From Mucilaginibacter aquariorum (GTDB lineage: Bacteria; Bacteroidota; Bacteroidia; Sphingobacteriales; Sphingobacteriaceae), in the NCBI RefSeq assembly GCF_024498135.1, contig NZ_JANHOH010000001.1, forward strand, positions 1,798,001 to 1,862,000: 64,000 nt of DNA. The letters run 5' to 3'. Shown in pieces: positions 25,583-35,371 of the stretch (its first letter is position 1; each line of letters opens with the position of its first letter). Position numbers and translations under genes: made by a program. The notes below the pieces were generated by a model. The model searched no databases, was not told the DNA's origin, and worked only from the letters and a program-made list of their open reading frames with translations.

Positions 25583-28500
25583 TTATGTAGCTTTATTTGG
25601 CTCCCAGTCTATAAGTATATCCATCAGTTCCTGAAGTTTTAATGGCTTGCTTAGGTAACCATTCATTCCGGCAGTAAGGCATTCCTCTTTATCCTCTATC
25701 ATGGCATTGGCCGTCATGGCTATTATAACCGGCTGGTGCTCCATATTCTGTCTGATAAAGCGGGTTGCTTCTAAACCATCCATTTCGGGCATTTGCACAT
25801 CCATCAGTATCAGATCGTACTTTGTACTTACCAGGGCATTTATCGACTCGTGCCCATTCTCAACCAGATCTGGCTTATACCCCATTTTAGTGAGGATGTA
25901 TTTTGCCAGCTTTTGATTAATGGCATTGTCCTCTGCTATCAGGATAGTCATGGGATGATGTTTGGCAAAGTCTTCAGAGAAGGGGGTTTTAACAGGCTGC
26001 GCTTCAATTTTTACATCGCTGTTTAACTTTAACTGCTCTATAATATGTTTATATAACGCGTGGTGCTTAGTAGGTTTGGTTAAAGCTACATTAAACAGAT
26101 GGGCATTCTTGCGGCTTTGCTCGTTACCCATTGATGTAAGTAATATGATAGGCACCTGGCTTTGCTCTCTTATTTTACGGGCCAGGCCTACGCCATCCAA
26201 TTCGGGCATATTCATATCTGATATTACAAGGTCGATAGCTTCCTCCTTTTCCAGTTCCTCTAAAGCCTCCATACCAGAGCCTGCCATAATTGGGATAAAG
26301 TTCCATTGCTTCAATTGTTCTTCCAGTATATCCCGATTGGTAGTATTATCATCAACAACCAGTATGCGTTTATTCTGCACCTCGGCAACATTCAAATACA
26401 CGTAGTTACGCTGCGCCTTTAGGCCCGGTTTGGCAAGTATGTTAAACGAAAACGTTGTTCCGCTCCCAACCTGGCTTTTTACATTAATTTCGCCCCGCAT
26501 CAGGTTTACTAACTTTTCGCTGATGGCCAGGCCCAAGCCCGTACCACCATATTTACGTGTAGTGCTGGAATCAACCTGCGAAAATGCCTTGAACAAACGA
26601 TCAATTTTATCGGGCGGTATGCCAATACCGGTATCACGGATCTCAAAAAGCAGGTCGAATTGGTTATCAGTGCTGTTGTTTTTTAGCTTCACACATATGA
26701 ATACCTCGCCCTTAGTGGTAAATTTAATGGCATTACCCACCAAATTAATAAGTACCTGCCTTAAACGGAACGCATCGGCAATAATTTGAGACGGTACATT
26801 ATGCTCAACCTGGTAAACCAGGTCGATGTTGAGCTGGGCGGCTTTTTCGGCAAATACATCCAACACGGCCTCAATACAATCGCGCAGGTCAAAATCCTGC
26901 TCATCCAGCTCCATATTGCCCGATTCGATCTTGGAAAAATCCAGTATATCGTTTATAACATTTAGTAAGGTATCTCCACAACTTTTAATGGTTTCGGTGT
27001 ATTCCTGCTGCTCGCTATTAAGCGGTGTATTAGCAAGCAATGTAGCCATCCCCATAACTCCATTCATCGGGGTGCGTATCTCATGGCTCATGGTGGCAAG
27101 GAATATGCTCTTCGCTTTATTGGCCTTCTCTGCGTCTTCGCGGGCTTTTTCTGCATCCTCACGCAAAACGCGTTCGTCTTTAGTCATCTGGGCAAGGCGC
27201 ACAGTACGGTCTTCTACCTGTCTTTCCAGTATGGCTTTTTTTTCTTTTATAGAGCGTACGCGTATAATAAATATGATATATATTAACAATCCCACAAGGA
27301 GTAATACAAACGTTTTAAACCACCAGGTTAACCAATATGGTGGTGTTGTTATAATTTCTAACCCTGTAGTAGGCGGCGACCACACACCTGCTGTGTTCTG
27401 ATACCTTAGTTTAAAAACATACGTACCCGCGGGTAAATTGGTATAGGTTGCCGTGTTACGTGTGCCTACGTAATTCCATTCCTTGTCAAACCCTTCCAGT
27501 ATATACGCATACCTTTTCCTGTCTGTAGATGCATAATCAAGCGCGGCAAACTCCAGCGACACTACCGATTGCTTGTAATTAAGCGTAATACTTTTAGTAT
27601 CGGCTATATCCAGTTTAAGCGGCGACGGATCATTTTCATCTATCGCGGGAACAATATTTTTGTTGAATAATTTAAATGCCGTAATAACCAACGGCGAAAA
27701 GCCATTCAGTTTTAATATTTGCCCGGGTGTAAAGGCGTTAAACCCATTTACCCCGCCAAAATATAACTTGTTGTTTTTTCCCTTAAATGATGAGTGCGAT
27801 TTAAACTCGTTCCCCTGCAAACCATCTTCAATAGTATAATTCTTAAAAATACCTTTGCGTGGGTCAAATGATGATAAGCCGTTGTTTGTGCTTATCCATA
27901 ATTTACCTGCATCGTCCTCGCGAACGGCATAAATAATATCACTTGGCAGACCTTCTTTTTTAGTGTAGGCGGTAAAATGTCTTGTAACAGGATCGAGCAT
28001 GTTAAGCCCGGAAAATGTACTGATCCACAAGTTGCCCTTACTATCCTCAAAAATATCGGGGACGTTATCGTTGCTTATACTGTTCTTTTTACTGTTGTAT
28101 TGAAACCTTGTAAACTTGTTGGTTTTCCTATCCAGTAAATTCAAGCCGCCATCAAAAGTACCTACCCACAGGTTATTATTTCTGTCTTCAAGCAAGGCGT
28201 ATACCTTATTGCTGCTCAGGCTGGTTGGATCCTCGGGATCGTTACCATACCTTATAAATTTTTTAGTTTTCTTATCGTAATGATTTAGGCCGTTGTTATA
28301 GGTACCTATCCAGGTAGTATGATCTCTTGAGTGGATAAGCGCATATATATTGTTTCCGGCTAAGCTGTTTGGATCATTGGGGTTATTTTTAAGATTGGTG
28401 AAGACATTTGTTTTAGGGTTAAAAATGCTTAGGCCATCTGCCCAGGTACCTAACCAAAAATCGCCTTCATAATCCTGGTTAACAGTAAGCACATAATTAC

Positions 28501-29740
28501 CGGTTATGCTATTCCTTTTTTTATCTTGTTTATAGTGGGTTACAGTGCCTTCCTTGTTGTTAAACTTATTTAAACCGCCACCATCTGTACCTACCCATAA
28601 ATTTCTATCAGCATCTTCGTAAAGCGCCAGTACAAAATCATTGGAAAGGCTGTTACTTAACGAGCTGTGCCTGTAATGCGGAAAGCTTTCGGTGCTGCGT
28701 TTAAACAGATTTATACCACCACTAAATGCGCCCAGCCACATATTGCCCAACCCATCCCTACAAATACTGTAAATTGTATTACCGTTGATACTATTCTGGT
28801 CAATATCATCATGCTGATAATAACTAATATTACCGGTTTCCGGATTTAAAATGCAAAGCCCCCCGTTATCGCTGCCTATCCACAAATTACCATTTTCATC
28901 GGAATTTAAACAGTATATAGTATTACTGCTTATTGTGTTTTTAGCTTTTTCATTATGCTTATAACGAATAAAGGAGTTGCTTTTTGCATCGAACATGTTT
29001 AGCCCGGCATTTTGGGTCCCTACCCATAACCTATGCTTTTTATCCTCAAAAATACAACTGATGCTATTGCTCGAAATGCTTTTTTGGTTTTGCAGATCGT
29101 ACTGATATTTTTTAAATGTATCTGTCTTTTTATCAAGAAGCTGCAAGCCACTGGTAAAAGTTCCTACCCAAACATTGTGGGCAGCATCCAGGTAAACATA
29201 ACTAACCGTGTTATCGCTAATGCTGCCGGGCTTGTTATTATCATGCCTGTAATGTTTTACGGTACTGGTATGGGTGTCCATGTAATCCAGCCCGCCCTGG
29301 CCCGAGATCCAGATATTGTTTTTTTCATCAACAGCCAGTTTGTTTAAAATGTTGCTCGATATGGTGTTGGAGTTCTTATCATCGTGCTTGTACTGGGTGA
29401 TGCGCCCGCTTTTACGTTCGAGTTTGTTTAGGCCTGCAATTGTGGCTACCCAAATATTGCCTTCCTTATCCTCAATCACATCTGCCACCATACTGCTCGA
29501 CAGGGATTTGGGATCCTGCGAATCGTGTCTGTAGGTAGTAAAGCTGTATCCGTCGTATTTATTAAGCCCATCACGTGTGCCTATCCACATAAAACCACGG
29601 CTATCTTGAATGATAGTAGCCACGTTTATTTGCGATAAACCTTCGCCGGTACCAATATGCTCAAACTTTAAGCTTTGGTTTTGGCCAAAACTGGCTAAAG
29701 CACAAAGTATAAGTATCGGCAATATAAAATGTTTAAACAT
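25583..29740 (-). CDS. Hybrid sensor histidine kinase with beta-propeller sensor and two receiver domains
   Basis: About 1385 residues from the ATG at 29740 (an upstream GTG at 29746 is possible). Order: signal peptide (1-20); a periplasmic beta-propeller of about 14 repeats with the recurring [LI]W[VI]GT..GL signature (~25-690); a Y_Y_Y domain (~715-780); one membrane helix (~795-815); a coiled coil; DHp with MSHEIRTPMNGVMGM; HATPase with GTGLGLAISEKLVNLM; REC1 (VVDDN...SDMNMPELDG) and REC2 (AEDNAIN...MDVQMPEMDG). It differs from the SusR-type HTCS in having two receivers and no AraC helix-turn-helix, so output must pass to a separate protein. The nearby sugar genes suggest a glycan-derived signal. 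Confidence 0.93.
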   Translation of the reverse strand: MFKHFILPILILCALASFGQNQSLKFEHIGTGEGLSQINVATIIQDSRGFMWIGTRDGLNKYDGYSFTTYRHDSQDPKSLSSSMVADVIEDKEGNIWVATIAGLNKLERKSGRITQYKHDDKNSNTISSNILNKLAVDEKNNIWISGQGGLDYMDTHTSTVKHYRHDNNKPGSISDNTVSYVYLDAAHNVWVGTFTSGLQLLDKKTDTFKKYQYDLQNQKSISSNSISCIFEDKKHRLWVGTQNAGLNMFDAKSNSFIRYKHNEKAKNTISSNTIYCLNSDENGNLWIGSDNGGLCILNPETGNISYYQHDDIDQNSINGNTIYSICRDGLGNMWLGAFSGGINLFKRSTESFPHYRHSSLSNSLSNDFVLALYEDADRNLWVGTDGGGLNKFNNKEGTVTHYKQDKKRNSITGNYVLTVNQDYEGDFWLGTWADGLSIFNPKTNVFTNLKNNPNDPNSLAGNNIYALIHSRDHTTWIGTYNNGLNHYDKKTKKFIRYGNDPEDPTSLSSNKVYALLEDRNNNLWVGTFDGGLNLLDRKTNKFTRFQYNSKKNSISNDNVPDIFEDSKGNLWISTFSGLNMLDPVTRHFTAYTKKEGLPSDIIYAVREDDAGKLWISTNNGLSSFDPRKGIFKNYTIEDGLQGNEFKSHSSFKGKNNKLYFGGVNGFNAFTPGQILKLNGFSPLVITAFKLFNKNIVPAIDENDPSPLKLDIADTKSITLNYKQSVVSLEFAALDYASTDRKRYAYILEGFDKEWNYVGTRNTATYTNLPAGTYVFKLRYQNTAGVWSPPTTGLEIITTPPYWLTWWFKTFVLLLVGLLIYIIFIIRVRSIKEKKAILERQVEDRTVRLAQMTKDERVLREDAEKAREDAEKANKAKSIFLATMSHEIRTPMNGVMGMATLLANTPLNSEQQEYTETIKSCGDTLLNVINDILDFSKIESGNMELDEQDFDLRDCIEAVLDVFAEKAAQLNIDLVYQVEHNVPSQIIADAFRLRQVLINLVGNAIKFTTKGEVFICVKLKNNSTDNQFDLLFEIRDTGIGIPPDKIDRLFKAFSQVDSSTTRKYGGTGLGLAISEKLVNLMRGEINVKSQVGSGTTFSFNILAKPGLKAQRNYVYLNVAEVQNKRILVVDDNTTNRDILEEQLKQWNFIPIMAGSGMEALEELEKEEAIDLVISDMNMPELDGVGLARKIREQSQVPIILLTSMGNEQSRKNAHLFNVALTKPTKHHALYKHIIEQLKLNSDVKIEAQPVKTPFSEDFAKHHPMTILIAEDNAINQKLAKYILTKMGYKPDLVENGHESINALVSTKYDLILMDVQMPEMDGLEATRFIRQNMEHQPVIIAMTANAMIEDKEECLTAGMNGYLSKPLKLQELMDILIDWEPNKAT

Positions 29741-29862
29741 TAACACCAGGAATTTCAGTAAAAATTAAAAAGCAGGAATATTGGTTTATAAACACTTATA
29801 CGAAGTACAGTTTAATAAGTTCAAAATATATGAAGAAAGCTGCCCCCCCAATTGCCATAAAC

Positions 29863-29894
29863 AAAAAAAGCTCACCGTTGCCGGTGAGCTTTTT
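29863..29894 (-). terminator. Rho-independent terminator after the DUF1080 gene
   Basis: AGCTCACCG and CGGTGAGCT make a 9-bp GC-rich stem with a TTGC loop, extended by A:T pairs. On the minus strand it ends in seven T residues. It lies 19 bp after the stop of the DUF1080 gene and closes the 36541-to-29913 operon. Confidence 0.85.
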
Positions 29895-29912
29895 AATGAA
29901 TGCTTTAAAATT

Positions 29913-30683
29913 TTATTTTAGTTCCCTAACCCAAATATTACGGAAGCTAAGTGGTTCGCTTTTATCGCCGTGTGCCTGTAATTTAATAGGGGCCGGGCCA
30001 TGTGCTGCCCTGTAAGCAGGTGTACCAATATATTGTGTTGGGCCTAATAGTTCAATGTTGTTTTCTACCAGTACGCCATTAAATAATACTGTTACACGTG
30101 CAGGTGTTTTAACTTTATCACCGTCAAATGTTGGCGCAGTCCAAATAACATCATAAACGTTCCAAACACCCGGTGGCTTGGTTGGGTTTGCTAAAGGGAT
30201 AAATTGCTTGTATATACTCCCAGCCATACCATTAACATAGGTTTTGTTATTGTATGAATCTAAAACCTGTAATTCGTAACCTGCATCACCTTTACCTATC
30301 GAGGCTAAGAACACGCCGCTGTTACCGCGGCCCTGGCCTGTACCTGTAATATTTGATGGCACTTTCCATTCGATGTGTAACTGGTAGCTACCAAATGATT
30401 TTTTAGTTTCGATATTACCTGATGATTTATTAACCGTTAATACATCGCCTTTAACATCCCATTTTGCAGCGCCGCCACTGGCAACATCTACCCATTGATC
30501 AAGCCCGCTTTTACCATCAAACAACACAATAGCATCAGAAGGCGCATCGCCCACTGTTTTGCCTGCTGTTACCACGCTTGGTACCGGCTCCCATTTTTCG
30601 GTATCTTCTGGTTTGCCGCTTTGTGCATTTGCCATATAGAATCCTCCTGTTAGCAATGCTGTTAATATTATTCTGTACTTCAT
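29913..30683 (-). CDS. DUF1080 (3-keto-disaccharide hydrolase) protein, exported
   Basis: A 256-residue protein with a signal peptide (to about residue 20, ANA-QS) and a DUF1080 concanavalin-like domain: VLFDGKSGLDQWVD start, GRGNSGVFLASIG, GYELQVLDSYNNKTYVNG, then WNVYDVIWTAP. PF06439 members cleave 3-keto-glycosides. It is the last gene of a seven-gene minus-strand run that also encodes Gfo/Idh, TIM-barrel isomerases, cytochrome c and a permease. It is distinct from the lipoprotein paralogue at 16152, and belongs to the subgroup with the YELQVLDS segment. Confidence 0.9.
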   Translation of the reverse strand: MKYRIILTALLTGGFYMANAQSGKPEDTEKWEPVPSVVTAGKTVGDAPSDAIVLFDGKSGLDQWVDVASGGAAKWDVKGDVLTVNKSSGNIETKKSFGSYQLHIEWKVPSNITGTGQGRGNSGVFLASIGKGDAGYELQVLDSYNNKTYVNGMAGSIYKQFIPLANPTKPPGVWNVYDVIWTAPTFDGDKVKTPARVTVLFNGVLVENNIELLGPTQYIGTPAYRAAHGPAPIKLQAHGDKSEPLSFRNIWVRELK

Positions 30684-30708
30684 TTATTTATAGTTTATAG
30701 ATTGGCAA

Positions 30709-31584
30709 TTATATGTGCAAAGTATTTTTTAAATAAGCACTGCTTTGGGCTATGCTCTTATATGGATCGATATTGGTATAGTTTTCCTGCTCAACAATAA
30801 AATGTTTAATGCCGGCAAGTTTTGCATTGCTTAGTATAGTTTTAAAATCAATGCTGCCGCTACCAATTTCGGTATTCAGTTCAGGGTTTGTTTTATCCAT
30901 ATCCTTAACATGTACCATGGCAAAACGGCCCGGGTGTTTTTTGAATATCGAAACCGGATCGTGCCCTGCGCGTACCACCCAGTAAATATCCATTTCCATA
31001 CTTACCAAAGCTGGATCTGTTTCTGCTAAAATGGTATCGTAGAAAGTTGTGCCCTCGGTTTCCTTCCATTCAAAGTTGTGGTTATGGTAACCCAGCTTTA
31101 AACCATGCGTTTTGCAAATTGCAGCAGCTTTATTCATCTTATCGGCTATCGATTTAAAATCGGCAGCTGTCTTAATAAAATCGTGGTTTAAGCCTGGTAT
31201 AACAATATAGGTTTGGCCGGTAGCTAATGCAGCCTCAATATAGCTGTTAAAAGTATCCATCTTACCTGTACCAAAAAACTCATCTAAACCGTAGTGGCCG
31301 CTTGGTGTTGTTAAACCATTAGCTTTTAACAGGGCGCTAAATTCTTTCGCGCTTAATCCCCAAAATCCGTTTTTTGCCGAATAGCCAAAGGTTTCAACCT
31401 CGGCATAGCCTGCTTTAGCAATGTTGGCAATTACTCCTTTTACATCTTTAGGCAATTGATCGCGTAAGCTATATAATTGTAAGCCCGGGCCTTTCTTGTC
31501 TTTTGCCGAAAGTAATTGAGGTGCAAGCATAATACCTGCGGATACTAAGCCCGCCTGTGTTAAAAAAGTTCTTCTACTTGTCAT
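30709..31584 (-). CDS. Sugar phosphate isomerase/epimerase-like TIM barrel, Tat-exported
   Basis: A 291-residue AP-endonuclease-2-type (xylose isomerase-like) TIM barrel. The N-terminus TSRRTFLTQAG plus a hydrophobic stretch is a twin-arginine signal, so it is periplasmic. Metal-site residues are suggested by GYHNHNFEW (His), MEMDIYWV (Glu/Asp) and the VHVKDMDK (His) segments. It belongs to the group that travels with Gfo/Idh and GMC enzymes on 3-keto sugars. It follows the hydroxypyruvate-isomerase-like gene and precedes DUF1080 by 25 bp. A role as isomerase of an oxidised sugar is inference. Confidence 0.87.
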   Translation of the reverse strand: MTSRRTFLTQAGLVSAGIMLAPQLLSAKDKKGPGLQLYSLRDQLPKDVKGVIANIAKAGYAEVETFGYSAKNGFWGLSAKEFSALLKANGLTTPSGHYGLDEFFGTGKMDTFNSYIEAALATGQTYIVIPGLNHDFIKTAADFKSIADKMNKAAAICKTHGLKLGYHNHNFEWKETEGTTFYDTILAETDPALVSMEMDIYWVVRAGHDPVSIFKKHPGRFAMVHVKDMDKTNPELNTEIGSGSIDFKTILSNAKLAGIKHFIVEQENYTNIDPYKSIAQSSAYLKNTLHI

Positions 31585-31636
31585 TTATTTATATTGGTTG
31601 ATGTACGCTTTATAGACCTGATGTGAACCCTAAGGT

Positions 31637-32521
31637 TTAAACATCACAAATATGAACTGCTTTGCGTAACGATGCTATTTTATCTTTTTGCTTAGGGATA
31701 AACTCCTGCGCTACGTAGCCTTTGTGTCCAACTTCTAAAACAGCGCGCATAATTGCCGGATAAAATAATTCCTGGCTTTCATCTATCTCGTTACGGCCCG
31801 GTACACCACCTGTATGGTAATGTGCAATATACTGGTGATGCTCTCTTATATTACGTATCACGTCACCCTCATCTATCTGCATATGATAGATATCATAAAG
31901 CAGCTTAAAGTTTTCCGAACCTAACCTTTTGCAAAGCTCAACGCCCCATGCAGTATGATCACATTGATAATCTTTGTGGTCTATTTTACTGTTAAGCAGT
32001 TCCATTACCAAAACAACATTGTGTTGCTCGGCAAGTTTCACCATCGGTTTTAAACCTTCAACGCAGTTTTTCCATCCTTCTTCATCGGTTTTACCACGGC
32101 GGCTCCCGCTAAAGCAGATCAGGTTTTTATACCCTTCTTTTGCAACCTTTGGTATCATATCTGTATACTGCTTATGCAGCTGTGCATGATACTGAGTATC
32201 GCCAAAACCATCCGTAAGATTTATTTCGGCACCATTACACATCGATGAGGTAAGGCCATATTTTTTAAGCGTAGGCCAATCTGCCGGGCCAACCAGGTCA
32301 ATCCCTTTTATGCCGATATCTTTTGCAGCAGCACAAAGCTGCTCTACTGATATATCACCATAGCACCAGCGGCACACCGCGTGGTTTATATTTCCTTTGA
32401 GTTTATCGTTCATTTGTTCTTTTTCTTCGGCTTTAAATGACGAAAGCATACCCGATGCGCCTATTGCTGCAGAACCTGCAAGCAAACTCTTTATTGCCGA
32501 TCTTCTGTTTGTGTTTGTCAT
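31637..32521 (-). CDS. Hydroxypyruvate isomerase-like TIM barrel, Tat-exported
   Basis: About 294 residues from the ATG at 32521; the longer frame to 32560 would overlap the permease gene. The signal region TNTNRRSAIKSLLAGS has a twin-Arg motif. The catalytic barrel carries VMELLNSKIDH (Glu), LLYDIYHMQIDEGD (Asp, His), and HYHTGGVPGRNEID (His), matching hydroxypyruvate isomerase Hyi. Export makes a classical glyoxylate-pathway role unlikely; a sugar-keto isomerase role is more likely. It begins 4 bp after the permease stop. Confidence 0.87.
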   Translation of the reverse strand: MTNTNRRSAIKSLLAGSAAIGASGMLSSFKAEEKEQMNDKLKGNINHAVCRWCYGDISVEQLCAAAKDIGIKGIDLVGPADWPTLKKYGLTSSMCNGAEINLTDGFGDTQYHAQLHKQYTDMIPKVAKEGYKNLICFSGSRRGKTDEEGWKNCVEGLKPMVKLAEQHNVVLVMELLNSKIDHKDYQCDHTAWGVELCKRLGSENFKLLYDIYHMQIDEGDVIRNIREHHQYIAHYHTGGVPGRNEIDESQELFYPAIMRAVLEVGHKGYVAQEFIPKQKDKIASLRKAVHICDV

Positions 32522-32525
32522 AATA

Positions 32526-33788
32526 TTATACCTCAACCCTCCCTGTACCCGGTTCTTCAATATCCAAGCCCGGTTTAGTTTGTATTTGATTAGTATCCTT
32601 GAAAGCCAAAAGGAATACTACTAATACAACTGCTGCAATGCCAGCCGGTATTAACCATATAGTTTGCCAATTGTGTGTAGTAGCAGATACCTTGTAAGTA
32701 TCAACAATTTTGCCGGCCATAATTGATCCTATAAGCATTCCTACACCATAAGTAGCCAGCGTAATAAAGCCCTGTGCAGCACTTTTAAATTTCTCGCCTG
32801 CAAGGTTATCGGTATAGATCTGGCCTGTTACGAAGAAGAAATCATAGCAGATACCGTGTAGTACAATACCACCAATTAACATCCAGTAATTGCTTCCGGC
32901 ATCGCCATAAGCAAACAGGACATAACGGATAGCCCAAGCTATCATACCTATTGCCAGCATCTTCTTAACTCCTAACCGAACAAAAAATAACGGGATCAGA
33001 ATCATGAATAGAGTTTCAGATACCTGACCAAGCGACTGTGTAACTGTTGTCGCTTTCATCCCTACTTCAGCGAAGAATGGATTAGCAAAGCCGTAATAGA
33101 AAGCTAATGGGATACAAATAGCCACAGAAGCTAAAAAGAAAATCAAGTATGACCTGTTTTTTAACAAACCAATAGCATCTAAACCTATTATCTCTCTAAA
33201 TGAAACTTTCTGACCTGATTTTGCAGGAGGTGTTGCCGGTAGTGTAAAGCTAAATAAGCCTAATGCAAGTGAAGCAAAACCAGCCAATTTAAAAGTATTT
33301 ACCAATGCAGCTTCGTTACCTTGTTTATCCCAATTAAGATAGCTGATAACAATACCCGCTACAATCCATCCAATAGTACCTAACACGCGTATTGGTGCAA
33401 ACTCCTTACTTGGGTTAGTCATTTGCCTAAAGGCAACGGAGTTTACTAAAGCCAAAGTAGGCATATAAAGCACCATGTAAACTAATATTACAGGAAAAAA
33501 AGCGCTGAAATTAGTTAGAGTAGTTATGTATAGCAATAATGCACCGCCTATTAAATGCAAGATCCCTAAAACCTTTTGGGCTGAGAAAAACCTATCAGCA
33601 ATTAATCCAATAATAAAGGGTGCTATAATAGCTCCCCATGATTGTGACGCATATGCGTTACCATTCTCTACGCCTGTAGCTTTTAATGAAGTTTGCAGAT
33701 ACGTTCCCATAGTTACAAACCATGCTCCCCAGATAAAAAACTCCAGGAACATCATGGTAGATAACTTAACGCGTGTTGTTACGGTCAT
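32526..33788 (-). CDS. MFS transporter, nucleoside:H+ symporter (NupG)-like
   Basis: A 420-residue inner-membrane protein with about 12 hydrophobic helices. The start LSTMMFLEFFIWGAWFVTMGTYL and the SQSWGAIIAPFIIGLIADRFF segment are typical of the NupG family of the major facilitator superfamily. In Bacteroidota sugar loci such proteins often carry sugars or sugar-like products rather than nucleosides. It is followed 4 bp later by the hydroxypyruvate isomerase-like gene and preceded by cytochrome c. Transport of the oxidised sugar or its cleaved product is an inference from position. Confidence 0.88.
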   Translation of the reverse strand: MTVTTRVKLSTMMFLEFFIWGAWFVTMGTYLQTSLKATGVENGNAYASQSWGAIIAPFIIGLIADRFFSAQKVLGILHLIGGALLLYITTLTNFSAFFPVILVYMVLYMPTLALVNSVAFRQMTNPSKEFAPIRVLGTIGWIVAGIVISYLNWDKQGNEAALVNTFKLAGFASLALGLFSFTLPATPPAKSGQKVSFREIIGLDAIGLLKNRSYLIFFLASVAICIPLAFYYGFANPFFAEVGMKATTVTQSLGQVSETLFMILIPLFFVRLGVKKMLAIGMIAWAIRYVLFAYGDAGSNYWMLIGGIVLHGICYDFFFVTGQIYTDNLAGEKFKSAAQGFITLATYGVGMLIGSIMAGKIVDTYKVSATTHNWQTIWLIPAGIAAVVLVVFLLAFKDTNQIQTKPGLDIEEPGTGRVEV

Positions 33789-33828
33789 AATTGGTTTTGG
33801 TTAAATTATTTAGGTTGTTTGGTTTGTA

Positions 33829-34269
33829 TTATTTTACTGATAAAATATATTTTACCATTTCTTTAGCATCAGCTACAGGCAAATCAGGGTGAGCAGTCAT
33901 AGGTACAGTGCCCCAGTTGCCACTACCACCTTTAATTACTTTGTCTGCCAGCATATCAACATCCGATTCTTTATATTTTTTAGCGATATCAACCAGCGCA
34001 GGGCCAATAATTTTGCTTTGCGCGTTGTGGCAGGTATTACAATCGCTGTTTGCCATTAATGCTTCGCCTTTGTTTGCTGGTGTACCCGCAGCTTTATCAG
34101 TGCCAATGTTGTTTACAGCTGTATCGTTTGCTGCCTCGCTTTGGTGGGCGGCTGCTGCCTGCTTTGTTGCATCTGCGCTATCTGCGCCACCATCTGCTTC
34201 ACCTGGTTTGCTACCGCCACATGCTGCTAAAGCTAAGCTTATACCTAATATTACAAATATCTTTTTCAT
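33829..34269 (-). CDS. c-type cytochrome lipoprotein
   Basis: A 146-residue lipoprotein (LAAC lipobox, Cys at 17) with a low-complexity Ala/Asp/Gly linker (residues ~20-70) and a single haem c motif CNTCH (77-81). A Met in GTVPMTAHP (about 124) is the likely axial ligand. It is an electron acceptor candidate for the GMC dehydrogenases in the region: those enzymes of the gluconate/glucoside dehydrogenase type pass electrons to cytochrome c. It is encoded between a TIM-barrel gene and the NupG-like permease. Small size and membrane anchoring fit a periplasmic shuttle. Confidence 0.88.
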   Translation of the reverse strand: MKKIFVILGISLALAACGGSKPGEADGGADSADATKQAAAAHQSEAANDTAVNNIGTDKAAGTPANKGEALMANSDCNTCHNAQSKIIGPALVDIAKKYKESDVDMLADKVIKGGSGNWGTVPMTAHPDLPVADAKEMVKYILSVK

Positions 34270-34314
34270 CCTGCGTTTGTGTTTTTAGAGCGTTATATAT
34301 TGCGTTATTATATT

Positions 34315-35367
34315 TTATAATCCAATTAGTGATCTGTTAAATGCATCATCGCTGCCCGATGCTGCAAAATCATCAAAGGCACGGTCTGTAACCCTGATGA
34401 TATGGTCTTTTATAAATTGTGCGCCTTCGCGTGCACCATCTTCAGAATTTTTTAAAGCACACTCCCATTCAAGCACTGCCCAGCCTTTAAAATCGTATTG
34501 GGTAAGCTTGCTAAAAATGCCTTTAAAATCAACCTGTCCATCGCCTAAAGAGCGGAATCGTCCCGCACGGTCTATCCAGTCTGAATAGCCGCCGTAAACG
34601 CCCTGCCTGCCCGTAGGGTTAAATTCGGCATCTTTTACGTGGAACATTTTTATACGTTCGTGGTAAATATCAATGTACTCCAGATAGTCCATTGCCTGCA
34701 ATACAAAGTGTGAAGGATCGTACAATAAACATGCCCTTTTATGGTTGTTTACCTTGTTCAAAAATCTTTCGTAACTAACGCCATCGTGCAGGTCCTCGCC
34801 TGGATGTATCTCGTAACAAAGGTCTATTCCGTTCTCGTCAAATACGTTAAGGATAGGTTCCCAGCGTTTAGCCAGTTCATCAAATGCTGCATCTACCAAA
34901 CCGGCAGGGCGTTGTGGCCAGGGATAAACCATATGCCATATTAGCGCACCGCTAAAAGTAACGTGCGCGTTTAACCCCAAGTTTTGTGAGGCCTTGGCTG
35001 CCGCGTTTAATTGCGAAACCGCCCATTTCTGCCTTTCAGCTGGGTTGCCACGATATTTCTCTGGGGCAAATGCATCAAACAGACTATCGTAAGCAGGGTT
35101 AACCGCCACTAACTGGCCTTGTAAGTGTGTAGATAGCTCTGTTATTTCTAAACCGGCCTCGTTCACAATACCTTTTATCTCGTCGGCATAGGTTTTACTA
35201 TCGGCTGCTTTTTGCAGGTCGATAAAGCGCAGGTCATTGGTTGGCAATTGCACACCTTTGTAACCCAAACCTGCTGCCCATTGGCAAATAGATCTCAGGT
35301 CGTTAAAAGGGGCAGTGTCTCCAATAAACTGGGCTAAAAATATGGCCGGTCCTTTAATGGTAGTCAT
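34315..35367 (-). CDS. Sugar phosphate isomerase/epimerase-like TIM barrel
   Basis: About 350 residues from the ATG at 35367; the longer frame to 35421 would overlap the Gfo/Idh gene. TIM-barrel xylose-isomerase-like features include LCYEIHPGEDLHDG (Glu, His), LLYDPSHFVLQ (Asp, His), FHVKDAEFNPTG (His) and VLEWECALK (Glu). No signal peptide is present, so this member is cytoplasmic, unlike its neighbours. It is 4 bp after the Gfo/Idh gene, the usual pairing for inositol- or keto-sugar-type catabolism. The substrate is not determined. Confidence 0.87.
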   Translation of the reverse strand: MTTIKGPAIFLAQFIGDTAPFNDLRSICQWAAGLGYKGVQLPTNDLRFIDLQKAADSKTYADEIKGIVNEAGLEITELSTHLQGQLVAVNPAYDSLFDAFAPEKYRGNPAERQKWAVSQLNAAAKASQNLGLNAHVTFSGALIWHMVYPWPQRPAGLVDAAFDELAKRWEPILNVFDENGIDLCYEIHPGEDLHDGVSYERFLNKVNNHKRACLLYDPSHFVLQAMDYLEYIDIYHERIKMFHVKDAEFNPTGRQGVYGGYSDWIDRAGRFRSLGDGQVDFKGIFSKLTQYDFKGWAVLEWECALKNSEDGAREGAQFIKDHIIRVTDRAFDDFAASGSDDAFNRSLIGL

Positions 35368-35371
35368 CTTG

